A stretch of 64,000 nt of DNA from Agaricus subrufescens (taxonomy: Eukaryota; Basidiomycota; Agaricomycetes; Agaricales; Agaricaceae): contig CM057057.1 in the NCBI GenBank assembly GCA_029945375.1, positions 2,976,001 through 3,040,000 on the forward strand. The letters run 5' to 3'. Under the pieces are notes generated by a model. It did not search any database and was not told the origin of the DNA. It saw only the letters and a program-made list of their open reading frames with translations. This document shows, piece after piece, positions 9,389 through 22,154 of this stretch; the first letter of the stretch is position 1, and every line of letters starts with the position of its first letter. The translations under genes were made by a program, and so were the position numbers.

Positions 9389-12300
9389 TCAGGAGAGCTT
9401 TGGATGAGACAACGACAAAGGAGCGCCCGTAGCATTGGCACGTCTACCAAAATCACCATGAACATCAAGCAAGATCTTGAGCGCATTCCTTGCGCGGACT
9501 TTGGCCAGCTCATCAGCACGACTAGTAAGAGCGGTGTTGACTTTCGGGGGAGCCTCTTGCCAAGGATACTGCACGCATGGTCAGCACGTCTCACATCAAA
9601 CTTTACGTCAACTTACGGGGAACTAAGAATGCCAGGGAATCCGATGAAGCGTTTTGTAAAGGTTTCATAACAAGAAAGATACAGCTGACGCACCACAGAT
9701 TTGAGTGTTTCATATCCTGTAAACCCATGAGTTAATCTAGCTGCGGTACACGGACATGAGTGAACCTACCCAAGAGTGTGAATCCAAATTGAGGACTGCT
9801 TCGAATGATTCGGGCGGGACCGCCCTTGAACAAAGCTCGGAAACCTTCCTCTCGATCTGCATGGAAGTTAGCATTTGTTCTTCTCGTTCTCATGTTCCCG
9901 TGACACATACAAATTTTCACAAAAGCGTCACGCAGGCCCTTGTACTGAGTTTGGCCTTTGCGGCTTTCCACCTGCAAGCGGGTTTTCACGACATCTGGGG
10001 CACACAATGAGGTTAAATTTGGGTACATTTCAAAGGTTGAACGTACCAGCCGGTGTCGTGAGGTACGCAGCTGGCATTCCACTGTTCTTTCGTTAATTCG
10101 ATACTCGTGATGGTGTCAGACAAACGTACGCTATCGCGGCCGCCGCCAAAGTCTCCAAAAACGATAGTCGTTTACCATGGTAGCCCTCTTGGAATACATC
10201 GGCTTTGAGATGTGCATATGCGGGGAAGTATATGGCAGAGAAGGGTATATCACGAAGCAAGCATGCAGAGGCGCCCCTGTATAGACCAAATAGACCTAAT
10301 TGTCGAATGATATGAACTGCACCCTTAGGCTTTAAGCCTTCCACCTTGGCGGCCTCGCCTTGGACCTGGAGCCGAATTTTTCTGCAAACCAACTATAAGC
10401 CTATAGGTTACATCTCTAGTTGAATACTTACACAATCTCTAACGGATTGGTAAAGATCTACGGGGAGTATTTAGTGATAGTAGTAGGAAGATATCGAGGA
10501 TACGTACAACTTGACACCCTCCTGCCATACCACCTGCGAGAAGTTCCCACTTAAGCTTGATTCGACCTGTTTCCATATCCATCATGCGTGAACGGACAAG
10601 GTCATTGACGGTCAATTTAATTGCTTTTTCGGGGGCAACTCCCTAGAACCGCAATTTTCACTGAGAGACTCGAGAAAGACGAAGGGTATGCAACACACGA
10701 TAAGCTGAGGTCCAAGACCTCGATAGAAACCAAAGAAACCTTCATTGTGAAAGATCTTTCTGGCGCAATCTATACTGTTTTTATACAATACCTGGCCCAC
10801 CACAGTCGAACGCTGATTTTGCATGCTGGTGGAGTCGAACGCTCAATATAGAACGGGTGGAGAACAATGCCAAACATACCGAGTCTTGACTACAAAAATT
10901 ATCAGAAGTGCTGTAGTAATCGAATCTTCACTAACTCACCCATGTCAATGGGATATACGATAGTTGCACCGAAGGCACCAGCGAATCCTGGAAAAAGACT
11001 GAGGCATCGTGCAGATGTGTATTAATGCCTTCACATACCACCTTGGACAAAATTGTAGGACGAATGCAAGAGAGAGTTTAGTACAGATGTCTTGGTGGGT
11101 TGCTCAGGTTCAACATAAGGCGGTTTCCATCTGGGATCTAAAAGCTGAGCGAAATCAACGAGAGCCAACCGCTGATTAGCCTGTCCACGACCCGCGAAAT
11201 GGAAAATTATAGAGGCTTCCATAGGAGTAAACAAGGAATAACGAGAAGTGGCGGAAGAGTGGTTAAGGAAATCAGACTGGTCAATACGGCCATCTTTGCT
11301 CTTTGCTGTGGCTTCACGGATGATCCTACGTGAAAAGTGAGCTATAGTAACACCAATCTAGCCGAAAAAATATTATACCTCTCAATCATGTCCATTTCTG
11401 GGTCAAGCAATCAACAAGAGTACCTATGGAGAATGGCGAGAAAACAAACCTCTAATGACATTATGGAAGGCAATAACCTCCGAGTAAGATATACGCTGCC
11501 CTGGTGTTAAAGTGCATAGTGTTGGTAACCTGTCGATAACGGCGTCTGACAATTTATGTCCAGCGGTTTCCTGTGCGAAATTTAGGTAAACGTAGATTAA
11601 TTTGGAGTTAACGGCATACTAGAATGATACGTTTGAACTGTTCTGGTGTAATATAACCATCTTGGTCCTTGTCGAGGAAATGGAAGGCCTGGCGAAGTCG
11701 TTCGCCTTGTAGGCCCTTCATTAGTTGGGTAAATTCATTATCTGAACGTAGGTAAGGGCAATGTTTCCTTGTGCATAATTTGTTAGAACGAACAGCCTAA
11801 TACGTGTGTCCCGTTTTTCTTTCCGAGGTATAATTTGACCCAGTCACTGAACAACGGTAAGAAAGAACGATATTAACAAACGACCAACATAGCTTACCAG
11901 TCAAAATCGAAAGGAATGGCATCTGCTCCGATGTTTGCAGAAAAGACAGTCTTAAATTCATCAAAGCTGATGTAACCCGAATTGTCCCTGAAATTACCGA
12001 CAGTCAAGGTAAGAGCGAGTAAGGACAAAAATCCACGGGACAACACTCACACATCAAAGTATTGGAACGCAATCCAATGGTCAGCATCCGGCCTTTTCAA
12101 TAGCGTCTCAAACACGGTAAAATCTTCCCAGGAAACGAGGCCACGCCGCGAGGTATCTGCTACACGGAAAAGGATGGCAAACTGAGCGCGGTCGATTTTG
12201 GTGAGATCGCCTTTTGGTGCAATAGCGTTGACAAAGCTCTCAGGATCCAGAAACCTAAAAGAGGCTCTGTGAGAAAAGAAGAGTATTATTTCCATTGTCA

Positions 12301-12485
12301 AGAACTTACTTTTCACCGTTGACGACTTTGGCATTCGTCTCGAACGTTCTTCTCCAACGCTTGAGCTCGTTCTCAGGAACTGCCACGGCCGTGCGGACCG
12401 TTTTGAGTGCTGACGAGAGGACTGAGCCTTTGGGCTCGGGGGCGTCGCAGTGGACAGTCGGGAGGGAGGGAGGGTTTAGAGGCAT
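9389..12485 (-). CDS. AGC1: Calcium-binding mitochondrial aspartate/glutamate carrier
   Basis: Inner-membrane exchanger of the malate-aspartate shuttle (citrin/Aralar type, SLC25A12/13). The start at 12483-12485 gives [20 protein letters not shown]. The N-terminal half holds EF-hand-like repeats: [53 protein letters not shown] and a further degenerate one near DGRIDQSDF. The C-terminal half is a three-repeat carrier: [35 protein letters not shown] and [19 protein letters not shown], each with PxD/ExxK. The segment [19 protein letters not shown] is typical of AGC/CMC carriers. The gene has at least ten short introns. The C-terminus ([15 protein letters not shown]) follows the last carrier helix. 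Same-strand neighbour of TRM5, 188 bp downstream of it. Confidence 0.93.
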
Positions 12486-12673
12486 AGATAGAGATGATAG
12501 GGCTAGCCGACGGGGTATACAGGATAGAGTAAGGGTACAGAGTACTTATGGGAGTGGCGTAGTTGTCGGGGTGAATTTTTCGGCGGCAGACCATTCCTGA
12601 GCTTAATTGCCTCATTTGGCATGCCGAGGATAGTGGTGGAAGCACTGCCACCGGAAGGCCAAGAATATACATA

Positions 12674-14476
12674 CTATCTACCAGTACCCGCTGCACGAGG
12701 TAGTCGGAAACTAATGCAATACATCTCCTTATTCGGAGCCACTGAGCGTACCAGGTGAAAGGAGACATCCTCCTCCAGCGGAGCACCCAACTGCTCCTCT
12801 ACACGCTGAGAACAATGCTATCAGGTATTGAAAGGAGGCGAAAATGACGGCCGTACCTTTCGGATGTCAGCTTCGGCCTTGTCCGGATCCATTTCTCTAG
12901 TAAAACAATGGCAATGTATCATAGGCATGACCTCGTACGTATTCAGCAGACAGTCGTCCTCGTCAGACACTAGCATGCCGCGAAAAGCATTCAAGAACGA
13001 AATCGCAGTATCTGGCAAATTCATTACGAAATGGCCAATGCGTCGGCGGCTCTGCGCATCTGTTTGTGTCGGATTGGTTGTTGGTTGGAGTCGAGCTCTC
13101 CGTCTCTCTTTGTCTCGTTGAGTTCTGCTTAATGCCGGTCCCGTAAACGGAGGGAGTGGATCATCATGCAGGCGTTTTGCGATGGTCTGTATGAAGCTCC
13201 GCCCATCTTCACAGAATGTACGCACTTTATCGATTACCTGTACTGTAGTGTCAATAGTGAGCTTTGACAGCTTGGGATGCGGACAAACCCCATTGTCAGC
13301 GACGTTTTTCTCAAGGTACCTATGACTTGCAGGATTTAGGTCATTAGCGAGGACAGCGCATCCTTTTCGCGCGGCAGGTATCGCGAAAGGACCAACGCCC
13401 GCAAATACATCGGCTACGACATCCTCAGGTTCAAACATTCGGACCAAGCGTTCATGTTCCGTATGAAGCCTTGAATTCCAATACACTTGAGAGAAGTCGA
13501 ATGTGAACCGACAATCAGACTCATGCTGGAAGATATCAGTGGAAGCAGCAGACAACTGGACGCACGATAGACTTACATGTTCAACAATATAATCAGGATC
13601 CCCAGCAATGACTTCCATTTCGAAAAAACGAAACTGAGCATGAATAGAATCCAACTTATTGACAACCGTTCTGACTTTTTTGTTCTTCTATTGCATTTTT
13701 CAGTTCGAGGTCAAAGCAAAGGTAACGCACATACATCGAGAATGAGTTGACCAATGAGATACTTGTAAGGTAAATATTCCTCCAGGAGATTGACATGCGC
13801 TATAGAATTAGATGAAAGGCAGGCCACTAAACAGGGAACATAGCTCACCTATATGACCAGTCATGGCGAAACCGCTAGGTGCGCCCTCTCGAAGTTCAGA
13901 GGGTAGGATAGTTTGTAAGATATCATCTGCCAAGATTGTCGTTAGAGAGCTGGTCAAAAAATAAATGCCGATCGACCAACCAGCTGTCCAATAGTCGTAG
14001 TCTAGGTCGATTTCATGGCTGACGAGACCCAGACTCTCTTTCCCAAGATACTCCTGTGCCACGGGAGGTAGCTCAGCTTGCTTACGAAGGATCAGTACTG
14101 TGATGAAATTGCATTCAATGCCTAAAACCCACATTCTCTCCCTATCCTTAGCAGCACTAAGCGATCTCCATCCCAATTCTCCGGATCGGAAACGACGGAT
14201 CGTATCTTGGGCAAATCCATTAGGACTCTGCAAATGATAAGGAATACGCAACATAATACCTATACTTAGTACGCACCCCTTAAGCTCGCGTGCTTTCAGA
14301 AGCTGGCCAGCTTTGCTTGGTGGTACCCGTGCAGCCAAGACGGCCAATGCTTTGTGAAAGGCGGATTTATCCAGTCTGTCTTTAGGCCCATTGTAAGACG
14401 GAGGAGAGGCATCCAAAAAGACGCGAGAAGACATCGAACGAAAAAACGAAGTTCTCAAACCGAATTTGCGGAGCAT
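12674..14476 (-). CDS. TRM5: tRNA (guanine-37-N1)-methyltransferase
   Basis: Makes m1G37 in tRNAs in cytosol and mitochondria, preventing +1 frameshifting. N-terminal part: [17 protein letters not shown] and [17 protein letters not shown], then [18 protein letters not shown]. Catalytic part: [19 protein letters not shown], the SAM-binding loop [17 protein letters not shown], the acidic strand [12 protein letters not shown], and [16 protein letters not shown], the conserved NLPxxAxxFL motif. It ends [18 protein letters not shown] with stop at 12674-12676. The start at 14476 gives [19 protein letters not shown]; a second in-frame Met 14 codons on (14434) would drop the basic leader, so two localised forms are possible. 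Three or four introns. Divergent from the TatD-like gene. Confidence 0.92.
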
Positions 14477-14580
14477 CCAACTTCGAGGGTTCCAAACTTG
14501 GGTTGCTGAAATCAAACAAATAACACAAATCAATCAGGGACGGTATTCACATGAGCCAATCCCTAAAACTATATACATCA

Positions 14581-15749
14581 ATGACGGACCTACCACCACT
14601 CGACGTACTGCGCCATGTCGTTGATGTGCATTGTCATCCAACCGACGCACCACAGATCTCGCCCGAGTCCATGGACCAGCTGCAGATCACCGTCTGTGCT
14701 ATGGCAAGTCGTGAATCAGATCAGCCTCTCGTACGCAACTTGGCGACTACCTATCCTTCAAAGGTAATACCCTGTTTCGGTGTGTTTTGCTTTACGGTCC
14801 TCTTCGCCGTGTCCCATCTATCTACCACAGGTCATCATCCATGGTTCTCTCATCTCATTACTACAGATCACACCATGTTAAAGGAAGAACATTATCGCCG
14901 CCTCTTCCTGAACCAGTCAGACAGTCCCACTCCTGAACAGAGCGACGCCTTGGATGCTCTGTTGGGTATTTTGCCGACCCCGCGGCCGCTTGTTCAAATT
15001 TTGGACGAATTACGCCAAAATCTCATCACATTCCCTACTGCGATGTTGGGAGAGGTTGGATTAGACCGCTCGTTCCACGTTCCCTACAACTTCGATACAT
15101 CACCGCGTAAACTTACTCCTTTCACCGTTCCCCTTGACCACCAGTTGGCCATCCTTGAAGCTCAAATGGACATCGCCATCGAACTCGGCCGGAATGTCAG
15201 CGTCCACAGTGTCAAATCACAACAAGCTACCGTGGATCTCCTGAGTCGGCTGTATAAAAAGCACGGCGACTCATTTTATCGTATTAGCATTGACATGCAT
15301 AGTTGTGGTTTTAGTCCAGAGACATGGAAATCTGTCGAGGTAATACGAGTCATAATTCCGATGCCAATAGCTTATGAATATGTTAGACCAAATACTCTAA
15401 TGTCTTTCTCTCCCTCTCCACGGTCATTAATGAGAAGCACTCAAATTTCAAAGCACTCATCGATACTTGTGCAGACGATCGGATATTGGTCGAGTCGGAT
15501 TACAATGATATAAGCATGAGCACGATACAAACTTGGAAAATGTTGACAATTGTCGCAGCTGTTAAGAAATGGTCGATCGAAACTACCTGGCAAAGTTCCC
15601 CAGACGACACAGAGTGGGGTGCTGTCCGGCATCTTGAACAAAATTGGCAGAGGTTTTGCAGAGGAGATCACACGCCTCCAAGTAGTCGGAGGTCAGCCAA
15701 ACGCAAACGGGATGAGAAAAAAAACTCAGGTGCCTTCTCTCTGTCGTGA
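14581..15749 (+). CDS. TatD/Scn1-type metal-dependent hydrolase
   Basis: Predicted TIM-barrel hydrolase of the TatD DNase family, closest by pattern to S. pombe Scn1 (Cut9-interacting protein). Key elements are VVDVHCHPTDAPQ (first HxH metal motif), GHHPWFSHLI across an intron, AMLGEVGLDRSF (catalytic Glu region), RNVSVHSVKSQQATVDLL, ISIDMHSCGFSPETW and ADDRILVESDYNDIS (terminal metal-binding Asp). At least two introns (near 14777 and 15340-15395). I chose 14581 (MTDLPPLDVL) because it starts right before the conserved strand; an in-frame ATG at 14551 is the alternative. The tail is Lys/Arg-rich (RSAKRKRDEKKN), a possible nuclear localisation signal. Confidence 0.82.
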
Positions 15750-15910
15750 ATGATTTCAATTAAAGCAAAGTATAAACATAAAGACTTGTAGTATTGATTA
15801 GTCGGATGTAAAACAGAAAGCGATACAGTCATTCACGCGTGCTTGGAAGTAAACCAAAAATGCCTAGAAACAAATAAAGACCTATGCCAAGGAGATATGG
15901 GTATGACTGG

Positions 15911-16845
15911 TCAATTCCATATATACGAGAGAATTATGATGGTGCAAACACCAATCAAGAGCCCTAAAATGATAGAATCTCGACGTCGTCTGGATTTAAT
16001 CATGCCGACAAGATTGTTGATTCCCGGCATTTTATCTGCAAATAATGCATCAGAACCTTTGGGAGGTGGCCTATGATATACACACTCACTTATGACCCCT
16101 ACCATTCGAGCATTCATGTTGGAAATATTTGCCCTTTGGCGCGAAAATTCGGAGCGTGTCTCATATGCTTGACTTGTAAGATGTAAGTAACCACTGTGAT
16201 GAGGTATAGAGTTGCAGATCGACCTACGCTAAAATATCGTCCGTCATCCTGTGCGAACTGTCTATTCTCCCCCTTTCTGCTAGCAGTGAATCTGCAGTAG
16301 ATGACTTATAGGCACTAAACTATTTGTAAAACAACAGCTTCGAAAATTCAGGAGAATTACGCACTCTATATCGTTCCGGACTCCAGTGAGCAGGTTGGCT
16401 CTATCCAGAGCAGCGTGAATATTCGTCTGAAGGAAGGGCTTGTTATATGAATATCATAAAACAATAGGCCAAGTGCATGCCTTCGTTCTATTGAGTTCCC
16501 GTGAGTTGTCCTGGAATAATTCCCAATGCCGTTGGATAGTACGAAGCATAGAAGCTGATAACGTATCAGGGTTATTGGCTAATGTCGAAAGTTGCTCATT
16601 GATTTCTTCCAGCTATTCCATTGAGTTAGTTGCAGCCCGTCAATATGAGTATGGATCCGCACTTTCAATAATAGGTCGTCTAATTCCTGCTCCAAGTCTT
16701 TCCAACGGTCACTAGAGCCTGAGGCTTCAACATCCTGTTTTGGTTGCGCAACAGTAGCCGCAAGTTGAGCATATGTAGTGAGCTTCGAGTCGAAAAGGTT
16801 TTCAAGTGTTCGACACTGCCTGTGTAACCGGTCGTAAGTCGTCAT
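15911..16845 (-). CDS. GOS1: Golgi SNARE of the GS28/Gos1 type
   Basis: Tail-anchored Qb-SNARE acting in intra-Golgi and endosome-to-Golgi fusion. The first exon reads MTTYDRLHRQCRTLENLFD and later RWKDLEQELDDLLLK, typical of the N-terminal helical domain of GS28. The last exon reads MPGINNLVGMIKSRRRRDS followed by a 20-residue hydrophobic anchor (ILGLLIGVCTIIILSYIW) and a single Asn before the stop. Intervening exons near 16130-16580 carry the rest of the helical and SNARE region but I did not assign each splice site. The start is shared with a divergent promoter towards the NTF2-like gene. Confidence 0.82.
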
Positions 16846-17073
16846 ATGGCAGAAGAAGTGGCCAACTTAAAGCTCTTCCACACAGTGCGACCCTACAAGA
16901 TGAGATCACGTGTTAAGTTCCCACATTGTGAGATCGTCCCTGTTCGATCTACAGCATCAATGACGCATGAATATTTGAATCACCCTGGCGCTGTATAAAA
17001 TGAGACTGTCATGTTTTCTCCTGTCCTTTATCACAGACTCAGACCTTTGATAGTGGTACCACTCATCTCAACA
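16846..17073. promoter_or_regulatory. Divergent promoter GOS1 / NTF2-like gene
   Basis: 228 bp between two start codons. A TATA box TATAAAA lies at 16994-17000, on the plus strand, about 75 bp before the start codon used for the NTF2-like gene. A palindromic E-box CACGTG lies at 16907-16912. The TATA position argues against an in-frame ATG at 17011 as the normal start. Confidence 0.45.
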
Positions 17074-17816
17074 ATGTCGACGAATGCATCTGGCCTTAAA
17101 GCTGAGGACTCCAGAAAACTTGGAGACCGCTCCATCCAACCTCATGAAGAACACATCATAACAGCACTCAAAGAGGTAAGTCGGCAGCCCGCCCTTATAT
17201 GCGTGTCAATAATTAGTTCCAGATGTATACTTGTTCACCGACAGAGGTCTGTCTTTGCTTTTCTCCACATTTGTTATCACGTTAGTTACATCTACACATT
17301 CACCAGAATACTTTCAGTGTCTATGCCAACGACGCGGTTTTTCATGACCCAGTAGGGATCGCTACCGGACCAAAATCTATCCAAGCTCAGTTCGTTGCTT
17401 TGGCCAAAGTATGTCTATCGCTCGAAGAGGGGTTTTTGACTCTGATCGCTTCTAGTTGTTTCCTCGAGCAGACATACCAAAGTTCAGAGTCCTGGAGAAC
17501 CCCGAAAACGTCCCTCAAAATGTGATTTTGATCGATCAGGACGTGTCGTACTACCGGAACCCCAAATCCACTCCCACAAAGGTCAGGCGTGTTCACCTCA
17601 GCTTTTCAATACGGAGGAATTCATCAGATTTCCTAGACACTTAACTCCCTCGTCAGTGTAACCCTTAACGGTGATAACAAGATTCAGAATCACATCGAAG
17701 AGTGGAATCATCAAAAGAATACCTCAAGTGAGGATGGCTATTGGGGAATGTTGAACGAGGCACGAAAGAAATTCACAGCGAATCTGACGGAAAAACTGGT
17801 TGGAGTGAAGAAATGA
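17074..17816 (+). CDS. SnoaL/NTF2-like small protein
   Basis: A small cone-fold protein of unknown activity. Exons read from MSTNASGLKAEDSRKLGD and EEHIITALKE, a short exon MYTCSPTE, then NTFSVYANDAVFHDPVGIA, GPKSIQAQFVALAK, LFPRADIPKFRVLENPEN, NVILIDQDVSYYRNPKS, TLNSLVTLNGDNKIQNHIEE and a C-terminal EARKKFTANLTEKLVGVKK. The VYANDAVFHDP block with a following aliphatic-aromatic pattern is typical of fungal NTF2-like families. Five introns, one flanking an exon of only 24 nt. An upstream in-frame ATG (17011) would add 21 residues but lies immediately after the TATA box, so 17074 is preferred. No catalytic function is claimed. Confidence 0.7.
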
Positions 17817-17936
17817 ATTGCATATATTGATGTCGAAATGGGAGCTTAAAACTTGAACCAGGCTTTGGCGGTACTCTTCGCAGCTAACGATTTAGCCTAA
17901 AGTTTTGATTATTAGAAACACAAACAGCACTATGTA

Positions 17937-20900
17937 TCAGAACCTCACATGTGCAAGCATATCTTTACTACTCTGTTCCAACGACTTGAAATTCTCTTCT
18001 AATTCTCCCAGCATTTGCCTAGTAGCACATCAGACGAAAGTTGGCCACGAGCCGTTCAACACTTACCCTCGTTCGTCTAAAGCAGATGCTAGTCGATTGT
18101 ATATATTGGACTGTGTTGCGGCTGCATTGGACATGATATTGTTCAATTCCGGAGCGGTCTCCTCGTTCCTTGAGACTATATCTTTCTTGGGTACTATGTC
18201 GCGGGCGCGTTTGACTGGGAGTGGCCTATTCGGTCCACCCACTAAATGTGTAATATCAGTAGAGTGACCTCACTCGAGTATGAAGATACCTACGTAATTC
18301 GTCAATCTGTGAGCCTGACATTGTTTGCTTGGTGCTGAACCAAGAGAGGTATGACGAGGGGCCCATAGGGACTGGTTGAGGTTGTGTAGGCGTCGTTTTT
18401 TTGGTAGTAATAAGATCAAGAAGTGGCAACTCGTCTATGCGACGAAAGTTGAATAGTGTGCCATATATCGCTGACCGCACCGATCCAGAAGGAGCTGATT
18501 CTAAACTGATGAAGTCCCCGTTCTCATCTATGCGGACTGAGCTGGTAAATCAAAAGATTAGCCGCAGAGCGAAGTCAGAGGGGCATATACTTACCTTAAT
18601 GGCGTGGAAAGAGCTGGAACAGTGAGTAAGTGTTCTAGATGAGGCAACGAATATATGTGCAAGGCGCTCTTGTCGGTGTAAGCAACGAAGACCCTCGAGC
18701 CTGTAACGATCGTCAGGATCCCCAGTCGCTAAGAAGATATACACGAACTTGCCTAATCGCTCAACGACTTGTACGGCAATCACTTTCCCGTATCTAGAGC
18801 TCCAATCGGCCCTTCCGATCCGCTCACCAGTAATGTTAGAATAGCTCCGCACGGATTTTGCACCGGCAGTAATGAATATCACGGATTGACTTTCTCCGCC
18901 GCCATAACGTACAACTTCGGCGAAATGGGCTTTGTCCGCTTTGCAAATCGATCCACTTTTGCTGTTGATAACAAATGTTGCTCCACGTAATGGATCTACT
19001 ATCACTTTGTTCACAGTTATAGGGTCCTCGACAGTGAATCCTGCATGGGAATGGGAGACCGTGTAAACCTTCATGTCTCCGGAAGCCTGTAGAGCAATCA
19101 GGCGTATACAAGCCTTCGGGTCTGTTTATACGTGTAGCTCCAGCTGGTTGAAATTTTATTTGGGTAGCTGACCTTTATCCGTCCTACTGATGACCCAAGT
19201 AAGGGATGTGGCACCATTTGGGGCTGTATTACCCTCTGGGGGATGTGAGAAACTAAGTCTCGACAGTCGCGAGGATCTCCTTCTTGACTTCGTAGACGTG
19301 TACAACACTTCTGGTCCTCGCATGTCAACAATAAACAATGCACCGCCGGTAAACGAAATAGCAACGAAACCTTACAAAAGAGTCGATAAGTAGTTGTTTC
19401 AATGAAAGGGTTCCGTACCAATTTCCGATATAGCGACAGTCTGGACTCCACCTCGCTCCGGAGCGATAAGCGCGAAATACGGAACGAAACGCTTCCAAGA
19501 TTCCACTGAAATGTGAGTTAGAGACTTTAACTCCCTGTCCTGAAGATCATTGGTCCCCTGTGTCGTCTGGGTTGATTTGGAACGATAGACGACGAGCTCC
19601 CCGGTGTTCAGGACAATAGCACATTCCATAGATCCAACAGCAAGGTGTGTCTCTGTGATAGCTCTTACTGAACTGTGCTCTTGGCGAGGATAGCGTTCTG
19701 AGTCTAAAAGACCCAACACAGGTGCGAGATCAATCTCAAGCTCGTCGATGGCTTCCGGAAAATCATGCTTTAATGGAGCGCCTCCGGGTTCTTGAAGAAG
19801 TTGATCACTCAGATCGTAAAATTGAACAGTCAGGTCTTGACTCGCAAAGATAGCAATACGGTGCGGCTGGTACTAATCAAAATGGGTGAGAGAGAACGGC
19901 TTGTATGACATCAAAGAAGTCCTTACCTTGCGTTTGGTCTCGGCAAAGGGTTCCATCTGTGCCAAGCCACCAGTCAACCCAATTCTAGGTTTCTTGGCAC
20001 CCGAATGACTGTCCATGGCATACTCTGAGTACATGTCCTTGGGAAGGACGAGCAACTGGTAGGTATCCGCATCGAATCTGGTCCCACAGAGACCGTACGG
20101 CAAGCTAACAGACTGAGGAGGGTCTACGACTGAAAGTGATTCTAGCACATCATTCAAGTCATCCAGGTCTCCTTTGTCTGCCTGTGTTTCTTTTGTTTGT
20201 ATCGCGTGTTGCCCTTGAGTAAAAAAGTCCGAGGGTGGAAACTCTCGTGAAATCAGCGCTCGCTCATCTTGTCCGTTTTCAACTAGCATTAATATGGCAT
20301 GGGCATCATAACTATAATTAAAGTGAGGACTGTCACGGGGAATGAGATAGAAATCTTGCACAGGGGTATCAGTGGAATAGAGAAAGGAATGTTTCTCTGC
20401 TAGAGATTGTCGGATGGCATCAATCATGAAAGGGTGAAGTTGATTCTGCGTCGTTGAAGCCGTAGAATCGGAAGGAGGAGCGGAAGGATTGAAGGCCGGG
20501 AACCACAATGTAGTCAAACCAGACTCATTACCTCGGTTAAGCCCACCCAGAATTGTCAAGGCCGTCTCGCCCCCCCGAGGATCTTTCGAGTTCGAAAACC
20601 CACTCCAGGCAAGTTTAAATATTGGTTCCCGAGTACTCATGCCAGGTTTGGATGCATGAACCTGACTAAGATGAACGTCGAGCATGTTGGTATCGACCAG
20701 GTTCACGTCCAGGTCGTCCAAAGTTCGAACAAGGATTGGATCGTCTGCAGCATCAACCGCCCAGAAAGCAAAAGACCCATCGGTATGTCCAGTAACGAAG
20801 AAATGACCAGTTGGGTGGATGGCTATGCTTGTTATGGATGATCGACGAACTGATAGAATATCCTGTGCTTGGACTCAGAAGAATATAGCAATTGAACTTG

Positions 20901-21981
20901 TTTGTTCTACCTGGGAGACATAGCCTGTGCCACCGGGAGCACCAGGGGGGTATATCAGCTCATATGTGTGAACACTACTGCGTTCTTTCTAAGAGCACGT
21001 TATAAGCACACTTAACACACACAGTTGTCGTCACTTACCAAATCGAATAAAACAACACCAGCTGTTACCAGCGTAAATCACTTTACGGAACAATGCAAGC
21101 GTCTATACTCACCATCATAGGCAATGAATATCAGGGCTAAGTCGCGAGGATGGGGTAAGATTTCTACAGCTTGAGGTTTCCTAACCCGAGTCAGTTTTGA
21201 GAGAAAAGTGAGAGAAGTATTCAGCACTTACGGGCTGCGAAGTGGTACTGAGGTTATTCCTGCCTTCAGCTTTTGTTCTTCATGAACTTGCCACATGTTA
21301 CGGACGGCGTAGGGTGATTTCTGCATACAAGCCAAGTCGTAGGTCCTCAGATCGCCATTGCCCATTGCGAGAAAAATCTGGTTTGATCAGCCAACATCTG
21401 GCGAAGTAGATGGTCTGTGCACTAACATGATCATGAGATGGAGAAAGAATCATGAAGCTGGGCCGTTTGTCGTTAGTTTTCGTATGAGAGATCAGGATCT
21501 GGTCGTACGTTACAGGATCCCAGCGAACTGTGGCAAGATATTTGGGAATTCCCATTGGCGAAAGGTCCCATACGTGCATAAAGTTGCGGTCATCTGTAGT
21601 AGGAGGAGTTAGTGGACAGCGTTGACGACGTGGTGCTCCCTCACCGAGACACACTAATTTCTCTGTTCGAGATGCAAATAGGAGGAAACGAACAAGAACC
21701 TCGTCTGGAAGTCGAAGTTTAGACTCTACGCTTGGTCCCCCGTAGATGTTGATGTTGCCTCCTGCCGTGCCTTGCAAGCTAAGGGGTTAGATGTGCGTAT
21801 TGAATAACGATTCTAAATAAGGACCACCTATGGCGAGGAGACCAAGAACGGGATCGAAGGCAACTGAGGTCGTGTCCAGCGGAAATTCAAACTCCCTCAA
21901 GGTCCCGACCTTCCAGTCTGTCGAATCCCGGATACCAGAGGAAAAGTCGGCATAATCTGTATCGTCGTGCTTGAGGAACAT
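17937..21981 (-). CDS. SRO7: Lgl/tomosyn/Sro7-family exocytosis regulator
   Basis: Twin beta-propeller protein that binds Q-SNAREs and Rab GTPases at sites of exocytosis. The first exon reads MFLKHDDTDYADFSSGIRDS then LREFEFPLDTTSVAFDP and LGLLAIGG, the canonical start of this family. Propeller blades follow: GTAGGNINIYGGPSVESKL, NFMHVWDLSPMGIPKYLA, FKLAWSGFSNSKDPRGGET, TALTILGGLNRGNESGLT, ECAIVLNTGELVVYRS, GATFVINSKSGSICKAD. The C-terminal exons read ELNNIMSNAAATQSNIYNRL, ASALDERG and QMLGELEENFKSLEQSSKDM, ending LAHVRF. This is an R-SNARE-like motif whose Arg in DERGQ aligns with the zero-layer Arg of VAMPs. Many short introns. The gene name follows the yeast orthologue; tomosyn-like is equally fair. 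Confidence 0.85.
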
Positions 21982-22154
21982 GACGGTTCTTGTAAGTTAC
22001 TCGTCCCGTCTGATTCGGACCTCGGTTCTCTCGATCAAATCCGCCAAGCGACATCATATGGTAATGCTTGGCTAAGTTGAAGATGATGTATAAGTGATTT
22101 GTATATTGTACAGTGCAAGATATACGATATCCTAAACGCTTGCTAAACAACTAT

